Source of the DNA: Shewanella sp. OMA3-2
Lineage (GTDB): Bacteria > Pseudomonadota > Gammaproteobacteria > Enterobacterales > Shewanellaceae
NCBI RefSeq assembly: GCF_021513195.1
Contig: NZ_CP090974.1
Coordinates: forward strand, 3,918,001-3,982,000
DNA: 64,000 nucleotides
Direction: 5' to 3'
The translations under genes and the position numbers were made by a program. Shown here in pieces: positions 29,658 through 42,052 of the stretch (position 1 is its first letter; the number at the start of each line of letters is the position of its first letter). The notes under the pieces were generated by a model, which saw nothing but the letters and a program-made list of their open reading frames with translations, was not told the origin of the DNA and did no database searches.

Positions 29658-30374
29658 ATGCAAAATCCACATATTTTAATTGTTGAAGATGAAGCCGTAA
29701 CCCGTAACACCCTACGTAGCATATTTGAAGCGGAAGGTTATGTTGTTACTGAAGCTAATGATGGCGCAGAAATGCACAAAGCCATGCTTGAAAATAAGAT
29801 CAACCTAGTGGTTATGGACATCAACTTACCAGGTAAAAATGGTTTATTACTTGCCCGTGAATTACGTGAAATCAATAACATTGGTTTAATCTTTCTAACG
29901 GGTCGTGATAACGAAGTTGATAAAATTTTAGGCCTAGAAATTGGCGCTGATGATTACATCACTAAGCCATTTAACCCACGCGAACTAACCATTCGTGCAC
30001 GTAACTTATTAACTCGCGTAAACAGTGCAGTGGCTGAAAGTGAAGAGAAAGGCTCGGTTGAATACTACCGCTTCAATGGTTGGAGTTTAGAAATCAATAG
30101 CCGTTCGTTAGTTAATCCACAAGGTGAATCTTATAAATTACCACGCAGTGAATTCCGTGCCATGCTTCACTTTGTAGAAAACCCAGGTAAAATATTAACC
30201 CGCGCCGATCTGCTAATGAAAATGACTGGCCGTGAGCTTAAACCACATGATCGCACCGTTGATGTAACAATTCGTCGTATTCGTAAGCACTTTGAAAGCT
30301 TAGCTGATACGCCTGAAATCATCGCGACTATCCACGGTGAAGGCTACCGTTTTTGTGGTCACTTAGAAGATTAA
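29658..30374 (+). CDS. arcA: Aerobic/anaerobic response regulator ArcA
   Basis: OmpR-class response regulator of 238 residues controlling respiratory genes. The receiver domain has acidic residues Glu10/Asp11, phosphoacceptor Asp54 ([12 protein letters not shown]), Thr81 and Lys103 (YITKPF). The C-terminal winged helix ends in [17 protein letters not shown] and [11 protein letters not shown]. Near-identity with enteric ArcA over the receiver is evident. It is monocistronic with a strong terminator. In Shewanella the ArcB kinase is replaced by a split ArcS/HptA system, which is not in this window. Confidence 0.96.
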   Translation: MQNPHILIVEDEAVTRNTLRSIFEAEGYVVTEANDGAEMHKAMLENKINLVVMDINLPGKNGLLLARELREINNIGLIFLTGRDNEVDKILGLEIGADDYITKPFNPRELTIRARNLLTRVNSAVAESEEKGSVEYYRFNGWSLEINSRSLVNPQGESYKLPRSEFRAMLHFVENPGKILTRADLLMKMTGRELKPHDRTVDVTIRRIRKHFESLADTPEIIATIHGEGYRFCGHLED

Positions 30375-30406
30375 GTATTAGCCATTACACATGGATAAGA
30401 TAAAAT

Positions 30407-30437
30407 AAAACCGAGCATATTTCGCTCGGTTTTTTTA
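30407..30437 (+). terminator. Rho-independent terminator of arcA
   Basis: 6-bp GC-rich stem CCGAGC (30411-30416) and GCTCGG (30424-30429) flanked by A and T runs that extend the stem; eight T follow. Confidence 0.9.
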
Positions 30438-30563
30438 TGTCGGTGATAATTGTAGTGGAATCATAAGTCAGCGATATCAGCCACAAATAATTTGCTTCAT
30501 TTATACCTGATATCTAATATATCGTTACCTGCTGCTTACTCACTTTAAATGGATTAATCCTTC

Positions 30564-31490
30564 ATGGCCAATAAGTTACTATTACTGACTCGCGAAAATG
30601 AAATTTATCGAGAGTTAATAACCCAATGTAAACTACCGGACTTAATTATCTTAAATGACGCGTCAGACAGTATTATTGAAGCTGATATTTGGTTTGCTGA
30701 ACCAGCCCTTGCTGCACCATTAATCGATCGAGCTAAAAATTTACGTTGGTTGCAATCAACCTTTGCAGGTGTAGATAAACTTGTGATGCCAGCACTGCGA
30801 CGTGACTATCAACTGACTAATGTTCGAGGTATTTTTGGCCCATTAATGAGTGAGTATTTATTTGGTTATTTACTCGCCCACCAGCGTGAACACCATAAAT
30901 ATAAACAGCAACAACAGCAACAAAATTGGTTACCAGGAAGCTATAAAACTCTTCAAGGGCAACACTTATTGCTGCTCGGCACAGGGTCCATTGCACAGCA
31001 TATTGCAGCAACAGCTAAGCATTTTGGCATGGTGGTGACAGGGATAAATCGATTAGGTACTGCTACACATGGATTTGATCAGGTCGATAGTATTGATAAC
31101 TTAGCTTGTCATCTTCGACAAGCTGATGTAGTCGCCAGCATTTTGCCCAATACCCCTGACACCGATAATATTCTCAACCAGCAAAACTTAAGTTTGTTAA
31201 AACCTGCAGCCATCATTTTCAATTTAGGCCGTGGCAATGTACTTGATTTAAATGCACTCACAGCCCAGTTAAACCAAACGCCAAATCAACAGGCTATTTT
31301 GGACGTATTTACTCAAGAGCCCTTGCCTAAAACGCACCCTATTTGGTCATGTGCTAACGCAATTATCACCCCCCACATTGCTGCACCTAGCTTTCCTGCA
31401 CAAATTGTTGCGTTATTTAGCAGCAACTATCACTTGTGGCGCAATCAACAACCGTTAAACTATGTTATCGATTTTGATAAAGGCTATTAA
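30564..31490 (+). CDS. D-2-hydroxyacid dehydrogenase (NAD-dependent)
   Basis: Oxidoreductase of 308 residues from the D-isomer-specific 2-hydroxyacid dehydrogenase family. The Rossmann motif is LLGTGSIAQHIA (~residues 138-149). The catalytic set is the Arg in NLGRGNVLD, the Glu in FTQEPLP and the His in ITPHIAAP. The N-terminal substrate domain is short, as in the GhrA-like subgroup. The substrate (glyoxylate, hydroxypyruvate or another 2-keto acid) cannot be read from sequence. It is preceded by the arcA terminator and is probably transcribed alone. Confidence 0.85.
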   Translation: MANKLLLLTRENEIYRELITQCKLPDLIILNDASDSIIEADIWFAEPALAAPLIDRAKNLRWLQSTFAGVDKLVMPALRRDYQLTNVRGIFGPLMSEYLFGYLLAHQREHHKYKQQQQQQNWLPGSYKTLQGQHLLLLGTGSIAQHIAATAKHFGMVVTGINRLGTATHGFDQVDSIDNLACHLRQADVVASILPNTPDTDNILNQQNLSLLKPAAIIFNLGRGNVLDLNALTAQLNQTPNQQAILDVFTQEPLPKTHPIWSCANAIITPHIAAPSFPAQIVALFSSNYHLWRNQQPLNYVIDFDKGY

Positions 31491-31575
31491 AGATCAACAG
31501 CTTAATTTAATTCTGCATATTACAGATATGATATAAACAATAAATGTCGTATTTTTGCCCAAAAAGTTATTGCCA

Positions 31576-31592
31576 ATGATAACCGTTTTCAT
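31576..31592. promoter_or_regulatory. Candidate Fur box upstream of bfd
   Basis: ATGATAA (31576-31582), 3 bases, TTTTCAT (31586-31592): an inverted repeat matching 6 of 7 positions and close to the Fur pattern ATGATAA/TTATCAT. It is about 70 bases before bfd, an iron-regulated gene in relatives. Confidence 0.5.
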
Positions 31593-31662
31593 TTAGAATT
31601 AGATTCAACCTAGGGAGATGCATTGTTAATATCCCTTTTTCATCTGAGTTCTAGAGGCTGAT

Positions 31663-31854
31663 ATGTACGTTTGTCTTTGTCATGCAATTACAGATAAACA
31701 AATTAAAGAAGCTGTACGCCAAGGCGATTGCTCGTTAGCAGATGTCAGAAAGCGTTTAGGTGTCGCCGATCAATGTGGTAAATGTGCCAGAATGGCGAGC
31801 CAGATTATTAGTACTCAATTAGAGTTTGAGCCAAACTTCTATGAAGTAGCCTAA
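31663..31854 (+). CDS. bfd: Bacterioferritin-associated ferredoxin
   Basis: Small [2Fe-2S] protein of 63 residues that helps reduce and release iron from bacterioferritin. Four cysteines are arranged as C-x-C near the N-terminus (YVCLCHAIT) and C-x2-C later (DQCGKCARM), the Bfd pattern. No bacterioferritin gene is adjacent. Expression under iron limitation is expected and a candidate Fur site lies upstream. A strong terminator follows. Confidence 0.92.
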   Translation: MYVCLCHAITDKQIKEAVRQGDCSLADVRKRLGVADQCGKCARMASQIISTQLEFEPNFYEVA

Positions 31855-31885
31855 ACCACAATATTATTTCAAATCCTAATTCAAT

Positions 31886-31914
31886 AAAAATGCAGCCAAA
31901 TGGCTGCATTTTTA
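31886..31914. terminator. Rho-independent terminator between bfd and parC
   Basis: 8-bp stem TGCAGCCA (31891-31898) and TGGCTGCA (31901-31908), extended by A5/T5. It works in both directions and sits between convergent genes. Confidence 0.88.
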
Positions 31915-31971
31915 TTTTTAATTTAAAGCAACAGCGTCTGCTAACTTATGGTTAGCTCGCCATTGCGATAA

Positions 31972-34281
31972 TTACTCTGCATTATCATCAGACGCGCTGT
32001 CGCCAATATTACTGTCATTGGCAATACCAACAGTTTCAATATCAACACTGTCTACCCGCTGTAAGCCTCTTGGCAGTTTAGCTCCACGTCGACCACGTTC
32101 ACCGCGGTAATGTTCTAAATCACTGGCTTTAAGGGTTAACTTACGTTTGCCCGCCCACAAGGTCACAGCAGCACCACTTGGCACTACGTTTAAGTGCATC
32201 AGTAATTCTTCACGATTTTTAGCACGCTCTGTGGGAATACCAATAATTTTATTGCCCTTACCTTTAGATAATTGTGGCAATGCATCTAAACTGAACATCA
32301 GCATACGCCCCTCACTGGTAATGGCTAATAAAGCATCGTTAGCACCTTTAGTAATAAGCTTAGGCGTAAGCACCTGGGCATTGGCTGGCAAAGATAATAA
32401 AGCTTTACCGGCTTTATTACGACTCACCATGTCAGAGTAGGCACCTATAAAGCCATAACCTGCGTCACTGGCTAATAGGTAACATTGTTCGTCCTCACCC
32501 ATAATCACATGGCGCATAACAGCCCCTGGCGCCATATTAAAGCGAGTCGTAATCGGCTCACCCTGGCTTCTAGCTGATGGCAAGGTGTGGCTGTCGGTGG
32601 CAAATGCACGACCTGACGAATCGACAAATACAGCAGCCTGGTTACTTTTACCTATGGCGCTGCACAAGTAACTGTCACCCGCTTTATAGCTTAAGCTTTC
32701 TGGATCAACATCATGGCCTTTAGCACAGCGTACCCAGCCTTTATCAGACAATACTACGGTAACCGCTTCTGTTGGAATAAGTTCTTGTTCTGTTAACGCT
32801 TTTGATTCTTTACGCTGAATAATTGGCGAGCGACGATCGTCACCATATGTTTCACCATCTTGAATTAACTCTTTTTTCACTAAGGTTTTTAAGCGGCGAT
32901 CTGAACTTAAAATCAGTTCTAACTTATCACGCTCAGCCATTAGTTCGTCTTGCTCGGCTTTGATTTTAAATTCTTCTAGCTTGCCAAGGTGACGTAGTTT
33001 TAACTCTAAAATTGATTCAGCTTGCTTGTCACTTAAGTTAAAACGCGCCATTAACTCCGCTTTAGGATCATCATGAAAGCGAATAATTTCAATTACTTCA
33101 TCGATGTTTAAAAACGCGACCATTAAGGCTTCAAGAATATGCAGACGTGCAATCACTTTGTCTAAACGGAATTGTAAGCGACGGGTAACCGTTGACACCT
33201 GGTACTCTAACCATTCTGTTAACATGGCCAGCAAGCCTTTCACCTGCGGGCGACCATCTAAGCCAAGCACGTTCAAGTTGATCCGAAAACTTTTCTCTAA
33301 ATCCGTGGTGGCAAATAGGTGAGTCATTAATTGATCGCAATCAACTCGATTTGAACGCGGAACAACAACTAACCTAACAGGGTTTTCATGGTCAGACTCA
33401 TCACGTAAATCGCTGACCATTGGCAATTTCTTTGCCTGCATTTGCAAGGCAATTTGTTCTAAAATCTTGCCGCTGCCTGCTTGGTGTGGCAGTGAAGTGA
33501 TAATAATTTCATGGTTATCAATGCTGTATACCGCACGCATTTTAATTGAACCACGACCCGTTTCATAAATTTTAGCAATGTCAGCACTGGGGGTAATAAT
33601 TTCTGCTTCTGTTGGATAATCTGGCCCTGGCACCAGTTCCATTAAGCGGGCTAAATCGGCTTTAGGGTTATCTAATAACTCCACACAGGCAGAGACTAAT
33701 TCACGCACGTTATGTGGTGGAATATCTGTCGCCATACCAACCGCAATACCGGTAATGCCGTTAAGTAAAATATGCGGTAATCGAGCCGGTAATGTTTTAG
33801 GCTCCTTCATGGTGCCATCAAAGTTAACGCCCCACTCTACTGTGCCTTGGCCTAGCTCTGACAATAATACTTCTGAAAATTTAGACAGTGTAGCTTCGGT
33901 ATAACGCATCGCAGCAAACGACTTAGGATCATCTGGGGCACCCCAGTTACCTTGACCTTTTACTAGCGGATAACGATATGAGAAGGGTTGAGCCATTAAT
34001 ACCATGGCTTCATAACATGCGCTGTCACCATGGGGGTGATATTTACCTAATACGTCACCGACCGTACGCGCTGACTTTTTAGGTTTAGATTGCGCATTAA
34101 GGCCAAGTTCGCTCATGGCATAAATGATACGACGCTGCACTGGCTTTAAACCATCACCGATATGCGGCAATGCACGATCCATGATCACGTACATTGAATA
34201 ATTTAAATAAGCCTCTTCGGTGAATCGGCGCAGTGGCATTTGCTCAACGCCATCTAAGCTTAATTCAATCGCATCACTCAT
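31972..34281 (-). CDS. parC: DNA topoisomerase IV subunit A
   Basis: ParC, the DNA-cleaving subunit of topoisomerase IV, which unlinks daughter chromosomes. 769 residues, full length. The quinolone-resistance region reads [22 protein letters not shown] with wild-type Ser and Glu (given here as [12 protein letters not shown]). The catalytic Tyr is in [11 protein letters not shown]. The C-terminal beta-pinwheel follows. The start overlaps the end of the sugar dehydrogenase gene by 8 bases, so the two are coupled; parE is the next gene upstream. Confidence 0.96.
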   Translation of the reverse strand: MSDAIELSLDGVEQMPLRRFTEEAYLNYSMYVIMDRALPHIGDGLKPVQRRIIYAMSELGLNAQSKPKKSARTVGDVLGKYHPHGDSACYEAMVLMAQPFSYRYPLVKGQGNWGAPDDPKSFAAMRYTEATLSKFSEVLLSELGQGTVEWGVNFDGTMKEPKTLPARLPHILLNGITGIAVGMATDIPPHNVRELVSACVELLDNPKADLARLMELVPGPDYPTEAEIITPSADIAKIYETGRGSIKMRAVYSIDNHEIIITSLPHQAGSGKILEQIALQMQAKKLPMVSDLRDESDHENPVRLVVVPRSNRVDCDQLMTHLFATTDLEKSFRINLNVLGLDGRPQVKGLLAMLTEWLEYQVSTVTRRLQFRLDKVIARLHILEALMVAFLNIDEVIEIIRFHDDPKAELMARFNLSDKQAESILELKLRHLGKLEEFKIKAEQDELMAERDKLELILSSDRRLKTLVKKELIQDGETYGDDRRSPIIQRKESKALTEQELIPTEAVTVVLSDKGWVRCAKGHDVDPESLSYKAGDSYLCSAIGKSNQAAVFVDSSGRAFATDSHTLPSARSQGEPITTRFNMAPGAVMRHVIMGEDEQCYLLASDAGYGFIGAYSDMVSRNKAGKALLSLPANAQVLTPKLITKGANDALLAITSEGRMLMFSLDALPQLSKGKGNKIIGIPTERAKNREELLMHLNVVPSGAAVTLWAGKRKLTLKASDLEHYRGERGRRGAKLPRGLQRVDSVDIETVGIANDSNIGDSASDDNAE

Positions 34282-35458
34282 CTGTGCTTTCCTGTATTGG
34301 ATCAGCGGCTTTATAGAACAAACGATATACGTTGCCCTTTAAGTCGTCTGAAATGTAAATTGCGCCATCTGGTGCAGTTAGCAAATCAAATGGTCGGGCG
34401 ACGGGAAACTCTCCGTCTAAAAAGCTCACTACGGTTTCCTGGTGTGCAATAGCTGTTTTTGGCAGGCTGTTGTCTAGTGTCAGCATAACTATTTGATAAC
34501 CCACTTTACTTGAACGGTTCCATGAACCATTTTCAGCCACAAACAACTGTTGTTGATAACGTTCTGGAAATTGGGTGCCGGTATAAAAATGCAATCCGGT
34601 TGGGGCAACATGGGCCGGTAATTCAAAAATAGGTGCAGTGATTTTTAAATTGGTCGGCTTATCATAAGCGGGCTCTTTAATCGTGCTGGCATGGATATAG
34701 GGAAAACCAAAATGGGCGCCTTTTATATCAAGTCGATTAATCTCATCGGCGGGCAAATTGTCACCCATCCAGTTGCGGCCAAGATCTGCAAACCACATTT
34801 GTTTAGTATCAGGCTCCCAATCAAAACCGGTCACACTGCGAATACCCAAAGCAACTTGCTCACTGGCACCCGTTTGCACATTAATGGCTAGCACACTGCC
34901 ATAGGGAGCTGGTGCTTCACACACATTGCAGGGCATGCCTAAGGCTATATATAACCGTCCATCTGGACCAAAACGCATCGCTCGGCTGTAGCGTTTATCT
35001 AAATCTGGCAAATTTGAATAGACTTCTTTAGCGCGAGAGGGACGACGTAAACGATCTTCAATCTCCTCATATTTGATAATTCGGTCTTCTTCACTGACAT
35101 AAAGATCGCCTTTATAAAAGGCTAAAGCATCTGGGTTTTCTAATCCTCTGGCGATAACATATCGTTTATCGACCTGACCATCCTGATCATTATCAACCAA
35201 TGCGTAAATGGTGCCATTTTTTTGCGAGCCCACAAATAAGGTGCCATGATCACCTAATGCCATTTGCTTAATATCGCCTAAATCAGAGGCATACAAGGAA
35301 AGGCCAAAACCTTTGGTCACAGTAATCATCACAGATTGAGCCGCATGAACAGGGTTAACAAGCATTGTGCTAAAACCTAATAATGCACAAGCTTTTACTG
35401 CCCATAGCCAACTCAACCAAAGTGATTTCGATTTGATATACAACATGTAATTATTCAT
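34274..35458 (-). CDS. PQQ-type sugar/sorbosone dehydrogenase-like exported protein
   Basis: Beta-propeller protein of 394 residues with an N-terminal hydrophobic signal ending near VHAAQ (residue ~41; if ATG at 35446 is used the signal is shorter). Blades contain [34 protein letters not shown] and [17 protein letters not shown], patterns of the soluble aldose/sorbosone dehydrogenase family. Cofactor and substrate are inferred from the family only. Its place between parE and parC is conserved in Shewanella. Confidence 0.78.
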   Translation of the reverse strand: MNNYMLYIKSKSLWLSWLWAVKACALLGFSTMLVNPVHAAQSVMITVTKGFGLSLYASDLGDIKQMALGDHGTLFVGSQKNGTIYALVDNDQDGQVDKRYVIARGLENPDALAFYKGDLYVSEEDRIIKYEEIEDRLRRPSRAKEVYSNLPDLDKRYSRAMRFGPDGRLYIALGMPCNVCEAPAPYGSVLAINVQTGASEQVALGIRSVTGFDWEPDTKQMWFADLGRNWMGDNLPADEINRLDIKGAHFGFPYIHASTIKEPAYDKPTNLKITAPIFELPAHVAPTGLHFYTGTQFPERYQQQLFVAENGSWNRSSKVGYQIVMLTLDNSLPKTAIAHQETVVSFLDGEFPVARPFDLLTAPDGAIYISDDLKGNVYRLFYKAADPIQESTDE

Positions 35459-35538
35459 TTGCCTCTAATTTTTATTATTGGCGGTCAAAAAACCATTAAA
35501 AAATGTTCCCAGTAAACTTGCTCAATAAAAGCAACAGC

Positions 35539-37422
<1,884 letters not shown>

Positions 37423-37470
37423 ATTCCACACATTTTTGTTATTCACTCAACCAAAGCGGAGTGTTGATTA

Positions 37471-38046
37471 TTAAGGCAGCTGAAGAAATCGACAAATTTT
37501 ATCAAGCTGTTGCTCGTATCCCACAAAGCTGTGGTCGCCATTAGGTTCTAGATGTAATTCACAGCAATGATACTTGTGCAAAGCCTGACGATAATCTAAC
37601 ACTTCATCACCAGTTTGCAACAAAACCAAGAATCTATCAGGGTGGTTAATGGCACTTGTATCATATTGCGCTACGGCAATACGATCTTCAGGTAACACCT
37701 GATAATGCTCGTCAATATGAGGATTATATTGAGGCCCTAAAAACTCTTCAAATAAATCATACGGTTTTACTGCTGGGTTTACTAATACTGCTTTTCCACC
37801 ATACTTTTCGGCTAAAAAACTGGCAAAATATCCACCAAGAGACGAACCAATAAATCGAACAGGCTGACTTTTTGCGAGTGCTTGTTCGGTTATCTCTGTT
37901 AACAATGCCATCGCGGCATGGATAGATGTGGGTACTTGTGGCTGAAAAAATGCTAAATCTGGATAATATTGCTTAATATATTTTGCTGTTTTCAGCGCTT
38001 TATCTGACTGATTTGAACTATTGAATCCATGTATATAAAGCAGCAT
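37471..38046 (-). CDS. yqiA: YqiA-family esterase
   Basis: Alpha/beta-hydrolase of 191 residues. The oxyanion region HGFNSS at the N-terminus, the nucleophile elbow GSSLGGYFA and a C-terminal GDHSF (His) are complete. E. coli YqiA has esterase activity on short acyl chains; the physiological substrate is unknown. GAGGAT precedes the ATG. It belongs to the conserved nudF-yqiB-cpdA-yqiA-parE run. Confidence 0.9.
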   Translation of the reverse strand: MLLYIHGFNSSNQSDKALKTAKYIKQYYPDLAFFQPQVPTSIHAAMALLTEITEQALAKSQPVRFIGSSLGGYFASFLAEKYGGKAVLVNPAVKPYDLFEEFLGPQYNPHIDEHYQVLPEDRIAVAQYDTSAINHPDRFLVLLQTGDEVLDYRQALHKYHCCELHLEPNGDHSFVGYEQQLDKICRFLQLP

Positions 38047-38121
38047 ATATCCTCACGCCACGGTTAATTTACATTAACGCGCATTCACAAAGCTTACTAA
38101 AAAGTAGTGGGTCGAAAGAAG

Positions 38122-38961
38122 TTAGTAACCGCTGGCTTCATTGTCTGGTGTGAAATGATCGCCTGCAACACGATGAACCTCAGAGTGAATGCTACCATCG
38201 CAAAGCAGCTCCAGCAAACGATAACCTGGTTGAACGTCATCTAAAGCGAAATGTTCGGATAAAGGCTTAAATTGTATACAGGTGGAAGGGGTCGCCATTA
38301 ATGCTATTGCCCCATGTGGACCTTGGTGATATTGGTTTATCTGCTGATGCACATGCCCCCAAAGTAAGCCTTTGACTTGTGGGTATTGACTCACTCTTTG
38401 GATAAAGTCGTTACCATTAGCCATACAGTGTTGATCTAACCAGCCACATCGCATCAAAATGGGATTATGATGCATAACCAGTAATACATGCTTATCCGGC
38501 TCAGCTTTAATGGCGGCATCAATGATGGAAAACTGCGTTTCTCCCATAAAACCACCAGGTTTACCGCGAACCGTAGAATCCAACATTAAAATTTGCCATT
38601 TACCCGCAATTATTCGTTGCTGGCCAAAAACATGAGCGCCTTGCATGTGTAACGTCATCATACGAGGGTCGTCATGATTACCAGGTAAATAATGACAGGG
38701 CAATTGGGCAGATGATATTTGGCGAACAAAATTATGATAAGAAGTGGCTGAGTAGTCTTGGCTAATATCACCAGAGGCGATCAGTAAATCGGCAGTAGCA
38801 GAAGAAGCCAAAAAAGTATCAATAACGGCCTGTAGACTTTGAGCTGTGTTTACACCTAAAAGCTTAGATTCAGGATCGGCAAAAAGGTGCGGGTCCGTAA
38901 CTTGGACCAATCGCACCGATTGATTTTCCTCAAAAGTGTATTTCACAGCTGGTTTCAGCAC
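38122..38961 (-). CDS. cpdA: 3',5'-cyclic AMP phosphodiesterase
   Basis: Metallophosphoesterase of about 279 residues that hydrolyses cAMP. Motifs are VTDPHLFAD (metal ligands), ASGDISQD, LPGNHDD, MHHNP and GHVHQ. The start is taken as GTG at 38961 with CGGGAA upstream; a TTG two codons earlier is open. In Shewanella cAMP-CRP is a main regulator of anaerobic respiration, so this enzyme links to respiratory control. Confidence 0.92.
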   Translation of the reverse strand: MLKPAVKYTFEENQSVRLVQVTDPHLFADPESKLLGVNTAQSLQAVIDTFLASSATADLLIASGDISQDYSATSYHNFVRQISSAQLPCHYLPGNHDDPRMMTLHMQGAHVFGQQRIIAGKWQILMLDSTVRGKPGGFMGETQFSIIDAAIKAEPDKHVLLVMHHNPILMRCGWLDQHCMANGNDFIQRVSQYPQVKGLLWGHVHQQINQYHQGPHGAIALMATPSTCIQFKPLSEHFALDDVQPGYRLLELLCDGSIHSEVHRVAGDHFTPDNEASGY

Positions 38962-38994
38962 GTACAATTCCCGAATATATCGTTGTTAAGCAAG

Positions 38995-39438
38995 TCACGA
39001 AAAAGTAATACTGTGACAACCTATCTTAAGTAGCTCTTCTAAAAATGCATTCACTTGAAACTTTTCATCGGCCTGATGCATATCTATATTAGGATAATCA
39101 TATACCGGTTTAAAACTAAAAATCTGTTGACTAGTTAACACTTCTGCTAATTGAGCGTCATGATATATTCTTACCACCACTTTCGGGGATGACACAAATA
39201 AGCTGTGTGGTAAGCTGCGTGAAATCTCAACTAATTGGGTATATCGAGTATTCTCAATCAATGTCACAGCCAATGAACCAAACTCACCTTCAACTACCCA
39301 AGAGGTATCGATTTCACTCGCGTCTGGCAACCATTTTAAAATCAACGCATAGTTTCGCCCACATAATGCTAAAAAAGCACTGACGTTGGGTTGGTATCGA
39401 GTTTTGCCTTGCGAACTTAACTGTGCCAATTGATCCAC
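38995..39438 (-). CDS. yqiB: DUF1249 protein (YqiB family)
   Basis: Cytosolic protein of 147 residues matching E. coli YqiB along its length: Y-x-P-N near the start, ENTRYTQLVEI, VRIYHDAQLAEVLTSQQIF and DYPNIDMHQADEKFQVNAFL. Function is unknown. The start is GTG at 39438. It sits between nudF and cpdA. Confidence 0.88.
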   Translation of the reverse strand: MDQLAQLSSQGKTRYQPNVSAFLALCGRNYALILKWLPDASEIDTSWVVEGEFGSLAVTLIENTRYTQLVEISRSLPHSLFVSSPKVVVRIYHDAQLAEVLTSQQIFSFKPVYDYPNIDMHQADEKFQVNAFLEELLKIGCHSITFS

Positions 39439-39470
39439 TTCACCTCAAATATATAATCCGTTGTGTTAAC

Positions 39471-40103
39471 CTAATCGACTTGATTCTGGTATTGCTGATA
39501 ATTCAACATCAACCACTGAATACCCAGTACAGTTGATGCATTATCTATTCGACCAGACTTCACCCAATCATAAGCTTGTTCACGACTAACCACATGGACT
39601 TTAATGTCTTCATTTTCGCTATCAAGCCCATGAATGCCTTTGGCTTGACTAGCATCAACTCGTCCAAGATACATATAAAACCGCTCGCTGGTACCACCAG
39701 GGCTGACAAGATAACTATTTATATAGTCAATATGACTGGCAATTAAGCCTGACTCTTCAAATAATTCCCTTGTCGCGACTTGCTCTGGTTTTTCGCCAGG
39801 CTCGATCATACCTGCCACAAGCTCAAGAAGCCAGATTGATTTAGTACTTGCTAATGCAGGCACGCGTAATTGTTCGATTAATACGACTTGATCTCGAATT
39901 GGATCATAAGGCAGCACCACAACAGCATTACCACGTTCAAATACTTCCCGAGTGACTTCTCCACTCCAGCCTCCAGCAAACAACTTATGTTTAAAGCGAT
40001 ATTCGTCTAACCGGAAAAAACCTTGGTAGAGCACTCGTTTAGACAAGAGTTCAAAGTCATTGTCCGCATCAAAATTGACGGTTGCTATTGTATTTTTCAT
40101 AAA
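39471..40103 (-). CDS. nudF: ADP-ribose diphosphatase
   Basis: Nudix hydrolase of about 210 residues that splits ADP-ribose to AMP and ribose-5-phosphate. The Nudix box spans GMIEPGEKPEQVATRELFEE plus SG, with SPGGTSERF and DENEDI-like downstream segments shared with E. coli NudF. The start at 40103 matches the family N-terminus; an upstream start at 40148 adds 15 residues without support. It is divergent from tolC. Confidence 0.92.
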   Translation of the reverse strand, partial: FMKNTIATVNFDADNDFELLSKRVLYQGFFRLDEYRFKHKLFAGGWSGEVTREVFERGNAVVVLPYDPIRDQVVLIEQLRVPALASTKSIWLLELVAGMIEPGEKPEQVATRELFEESGLIASHIDYINSYLVSPGGTSERFYMYLGRVDASQAKGIHGLDSENEDIKVHVVSREQAYDWVKSGRIDNASTVLGIQWLMLNYQQYQNQVD

Positions 40104-40148
40104 AAACCCAATGTTAAGCTGATAGATGGTTAAAAAAGTCTTCACCAC

Positions 40149-40605
40149 CTAAAAAGATGAAATGAATTGAATTATTGTTGAGGTTGCCTAGTGTGAAATA
40201 AAATCTGTTACACTTCAAAGTTGACTTAAAACGATAATTTTTTAATAGTCCATGGTGTAGCATTTTACTTCTATCGAATAAAGCTCACTTTGGCCAACTA
40301 TAAGCCAGTTAAACTTAGAAGCAAAATCACTTTTAAGCTGTGACACCAGACAAATGTAAATACATTAAAGTACCATCATTTGTGATGCTTCTTTTTAAGT
40401 AATAGTGTTTACAAAAAATTTAAGCTTTATCGCAATCTCGACTCAAATTGCGCTAAATGCCGCCACTATTTGTCACATTAATCATTTGATTAAGTGCATT
40501 GAAATCTACCTATCCAGGCTAATGCCATTTATAACAGATAGGTTTAATAATGAGTTCGTTATATCTTTAACTACGATATTTAAGCATTGTCTAAAAGGGC
40601 AGAAA
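40149..40605. other. Intergenic region between nudF and tolC
   Basis: About 450 AT-rich bases containing the divergent promoters. An open frame continues upstream of the tolC ATG to 40405, but nothing in it looks like a gene. No binding site could be assigned. Confidence 0.45.
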
Positions 40606-41913
40606 ATGAAATTCAAAATGGGTACTCTATACGCAGCATTATCATTTGCAGTGTTCGCGCCAACTGTACAAGCTGACGATTTAATGCAAATTTACCAACA
40701 AGCTCTCACCAGCGATCCTATCGTATTGCAAGCACAAGCTCAGCGTGATGCATTATACGAGAGCATTGAAGAAAATCGCGCCCCTTTACTACCAACAATC
40801 AGTGCGACTGTCGGTTACTCAAAAGCATGGAATAAGTATGAAGGTGAGTCAAGAATTGAGCCCGAGGGGCTAACTGGTGGTGTAAAACTAAGCCAGTTAA
40901 TATACGACCACAGTGCCTGGGTAGGTTTAGATCTTGCTGAAATGGCTGCATCGCAAGCCGATGCTTCTTATGCATCAGCATTACAGTCACTTATCACTCG
41001 CGTGACCAATGCTTATTTCAACGTATTAACCGCTAAAGATAACTTTGAATTCCAAGGTGCCGAAAAAGCGGCCATTGAGCGCCAGCTTGAACAAACTAAG
41101 CAACGCTTTGCGGTGGGTTTAACCGCTATTACTGATGTCCATGAAGCGCAGGCACAGTACGATTTAGCCTCTGCACAAGAGATTTTAGCTGAAAACACGC
41201 TAGCCAATAGTTATGAAGCACTGCGTGAAATAACGGGTATCGATCATAAATCAATTAACATTCTCGACACCAACCGCTTTTCAGCAGGCACTCCAGCACC
41301 CGCCAGCTCTAGTGACTGGTTAAAAATGGCAGAAACTAGCAGCCTAGCATTGCTTGCTCAGCGTATCGGTAAAGACATCGCCAGTGAGACGATTAAGCTT
41401 TACAAAGCGGGTCACATGCCATCGCTAAGCTTAGATGCTGGTTACACTAAAGGGCTTGAGCAACAACCGACACCAGACTATGACAACGCGAATATTGGTA
41501 TCACTTTACGTGTACCTATCTTTGAAGGTTTTAAAGTTTCTTCACAGGTTAAGAAAGCACAATATCAATATGTTGAAGCCAGTGAAAAGCTAGAGCAAAC
41601 TCACCGTGGTGTCGTTAAAGATGTACGTAATAACTTTAACAACGTCAATGCTTCAATCAGTTCAATCAGAGCATATGAGCAGTCAGTGGTATCGTCTGAA
41701 AGTGCACTAAAAGCCACTCAAGCTGGTTTTGAAGTGGGCACGCGTACCATTGTTGACGTATTAAATCGTACCCGTGACTTATACGATTCAAAACGTAAGT
41801 TGTCTGATGCCCGTTACGGTTACATCAATTCTATCGTGGCCCTAAAACAAGCTGCGGGCACTTTGAATGAAGATGACGTAATTGCGATTAACAATGGCTT
41901 AATTAGTCAGTAA
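40606..41913 (+). CDS. tolC: Outer-membrane efflux channel TolC
   Basis: Trimeric outer-membrane channel-tunnel used by RND and MFP exporters and by type I secretion. 435 residues with a signal peptide (cleavage after VQA, residue 22) and two repeats of the coiled-coil/beta unit (DLMQIYQQALTSDP at the mature N-terminus; GTRTIVDVLNRTRDLYDSKR near the end). The start at 40606 is chosen by the signal peptide and AAAAGGG upstream; the frame is open to 40405, which would bury the signal 67 residues in. It ends with a strong terminator. Confidence 0.94.
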   Translation: MKFKMGTLYAALSFAVFAPTVQADDLMQIYQQALTSDPIVLQAQAQRDALYESIEENRAPLLPTISATVGYSKAWNKYEGESRIEPEGLTGGVKLSQLIYDHSAWVGLDLAEMAASQADASYASALQSLITRVTNAYFNVLTAKDNFEFQGAEKAAIERQLEQTKQRFAVGLTAITDVHEAQAQYDLASAQEILAENTLANSYEALREITGIDHKSINILDTNRFSAGTPAPASSSDWLKMAETSSLALLAQRIGKDIASETIKLYKAGHMPSLSLDAGYTKGLEQQPTPDYDNANIGITLRVPIFEGFKVSSQVKKAQYQYVEASEKLEQTHRGVVKDVRNNFNNVNASISSIRAYEQSVVSSESALKATQAGFEVGTRTIVDVLNRTRDLYDSKRKLSDARYGYINSIVALKQAAGTLNEDDVIAINNGLISQ

Positions 41914-41934
41914 TCATAATATCGTTCGTCTAAT

Positions 41935-41962
41935 AAAAATGGCCCTTCAAGGGCCATTTTTA
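41935..41962 (+). terminator. Rho-independent terminator of tolC
   Basis: 9-bp stem ATGGCCCTT (41939-41947) and AAGGGCCAT (41949-41957) with T-run after it. Confidence 0.88.
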
Positions 41963-41995
41963 TTATCTGTAATGTGATGTCTATCATTAAAAAAC

Positions 41996-42022
41996 AAAAA
42001 ACCAGCCGATTGGCTGGTTTTT
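41996..42022 (-). terminator. Rho-independent terminator of the prfB-lysS operon
   Basis: 9-bp stem AAACCAGCC (41999-42007) and GGCTGGTTT (42012-42020), a 4-base loop and A/T runs. It lies 30 bases past the lysS stop. Confidence 0.85.
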
Positions 42023-42052
42023 CTATATAAGCTTTGGACACTTAGCTAGAGA

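Noticed and set aside
40405..40605. A 67-residue N-terminal extension of TolC
   Set aside because: The signal peptide and ribosome-binding site belong to the ATG at 40606; the upstream frame is open by chance.
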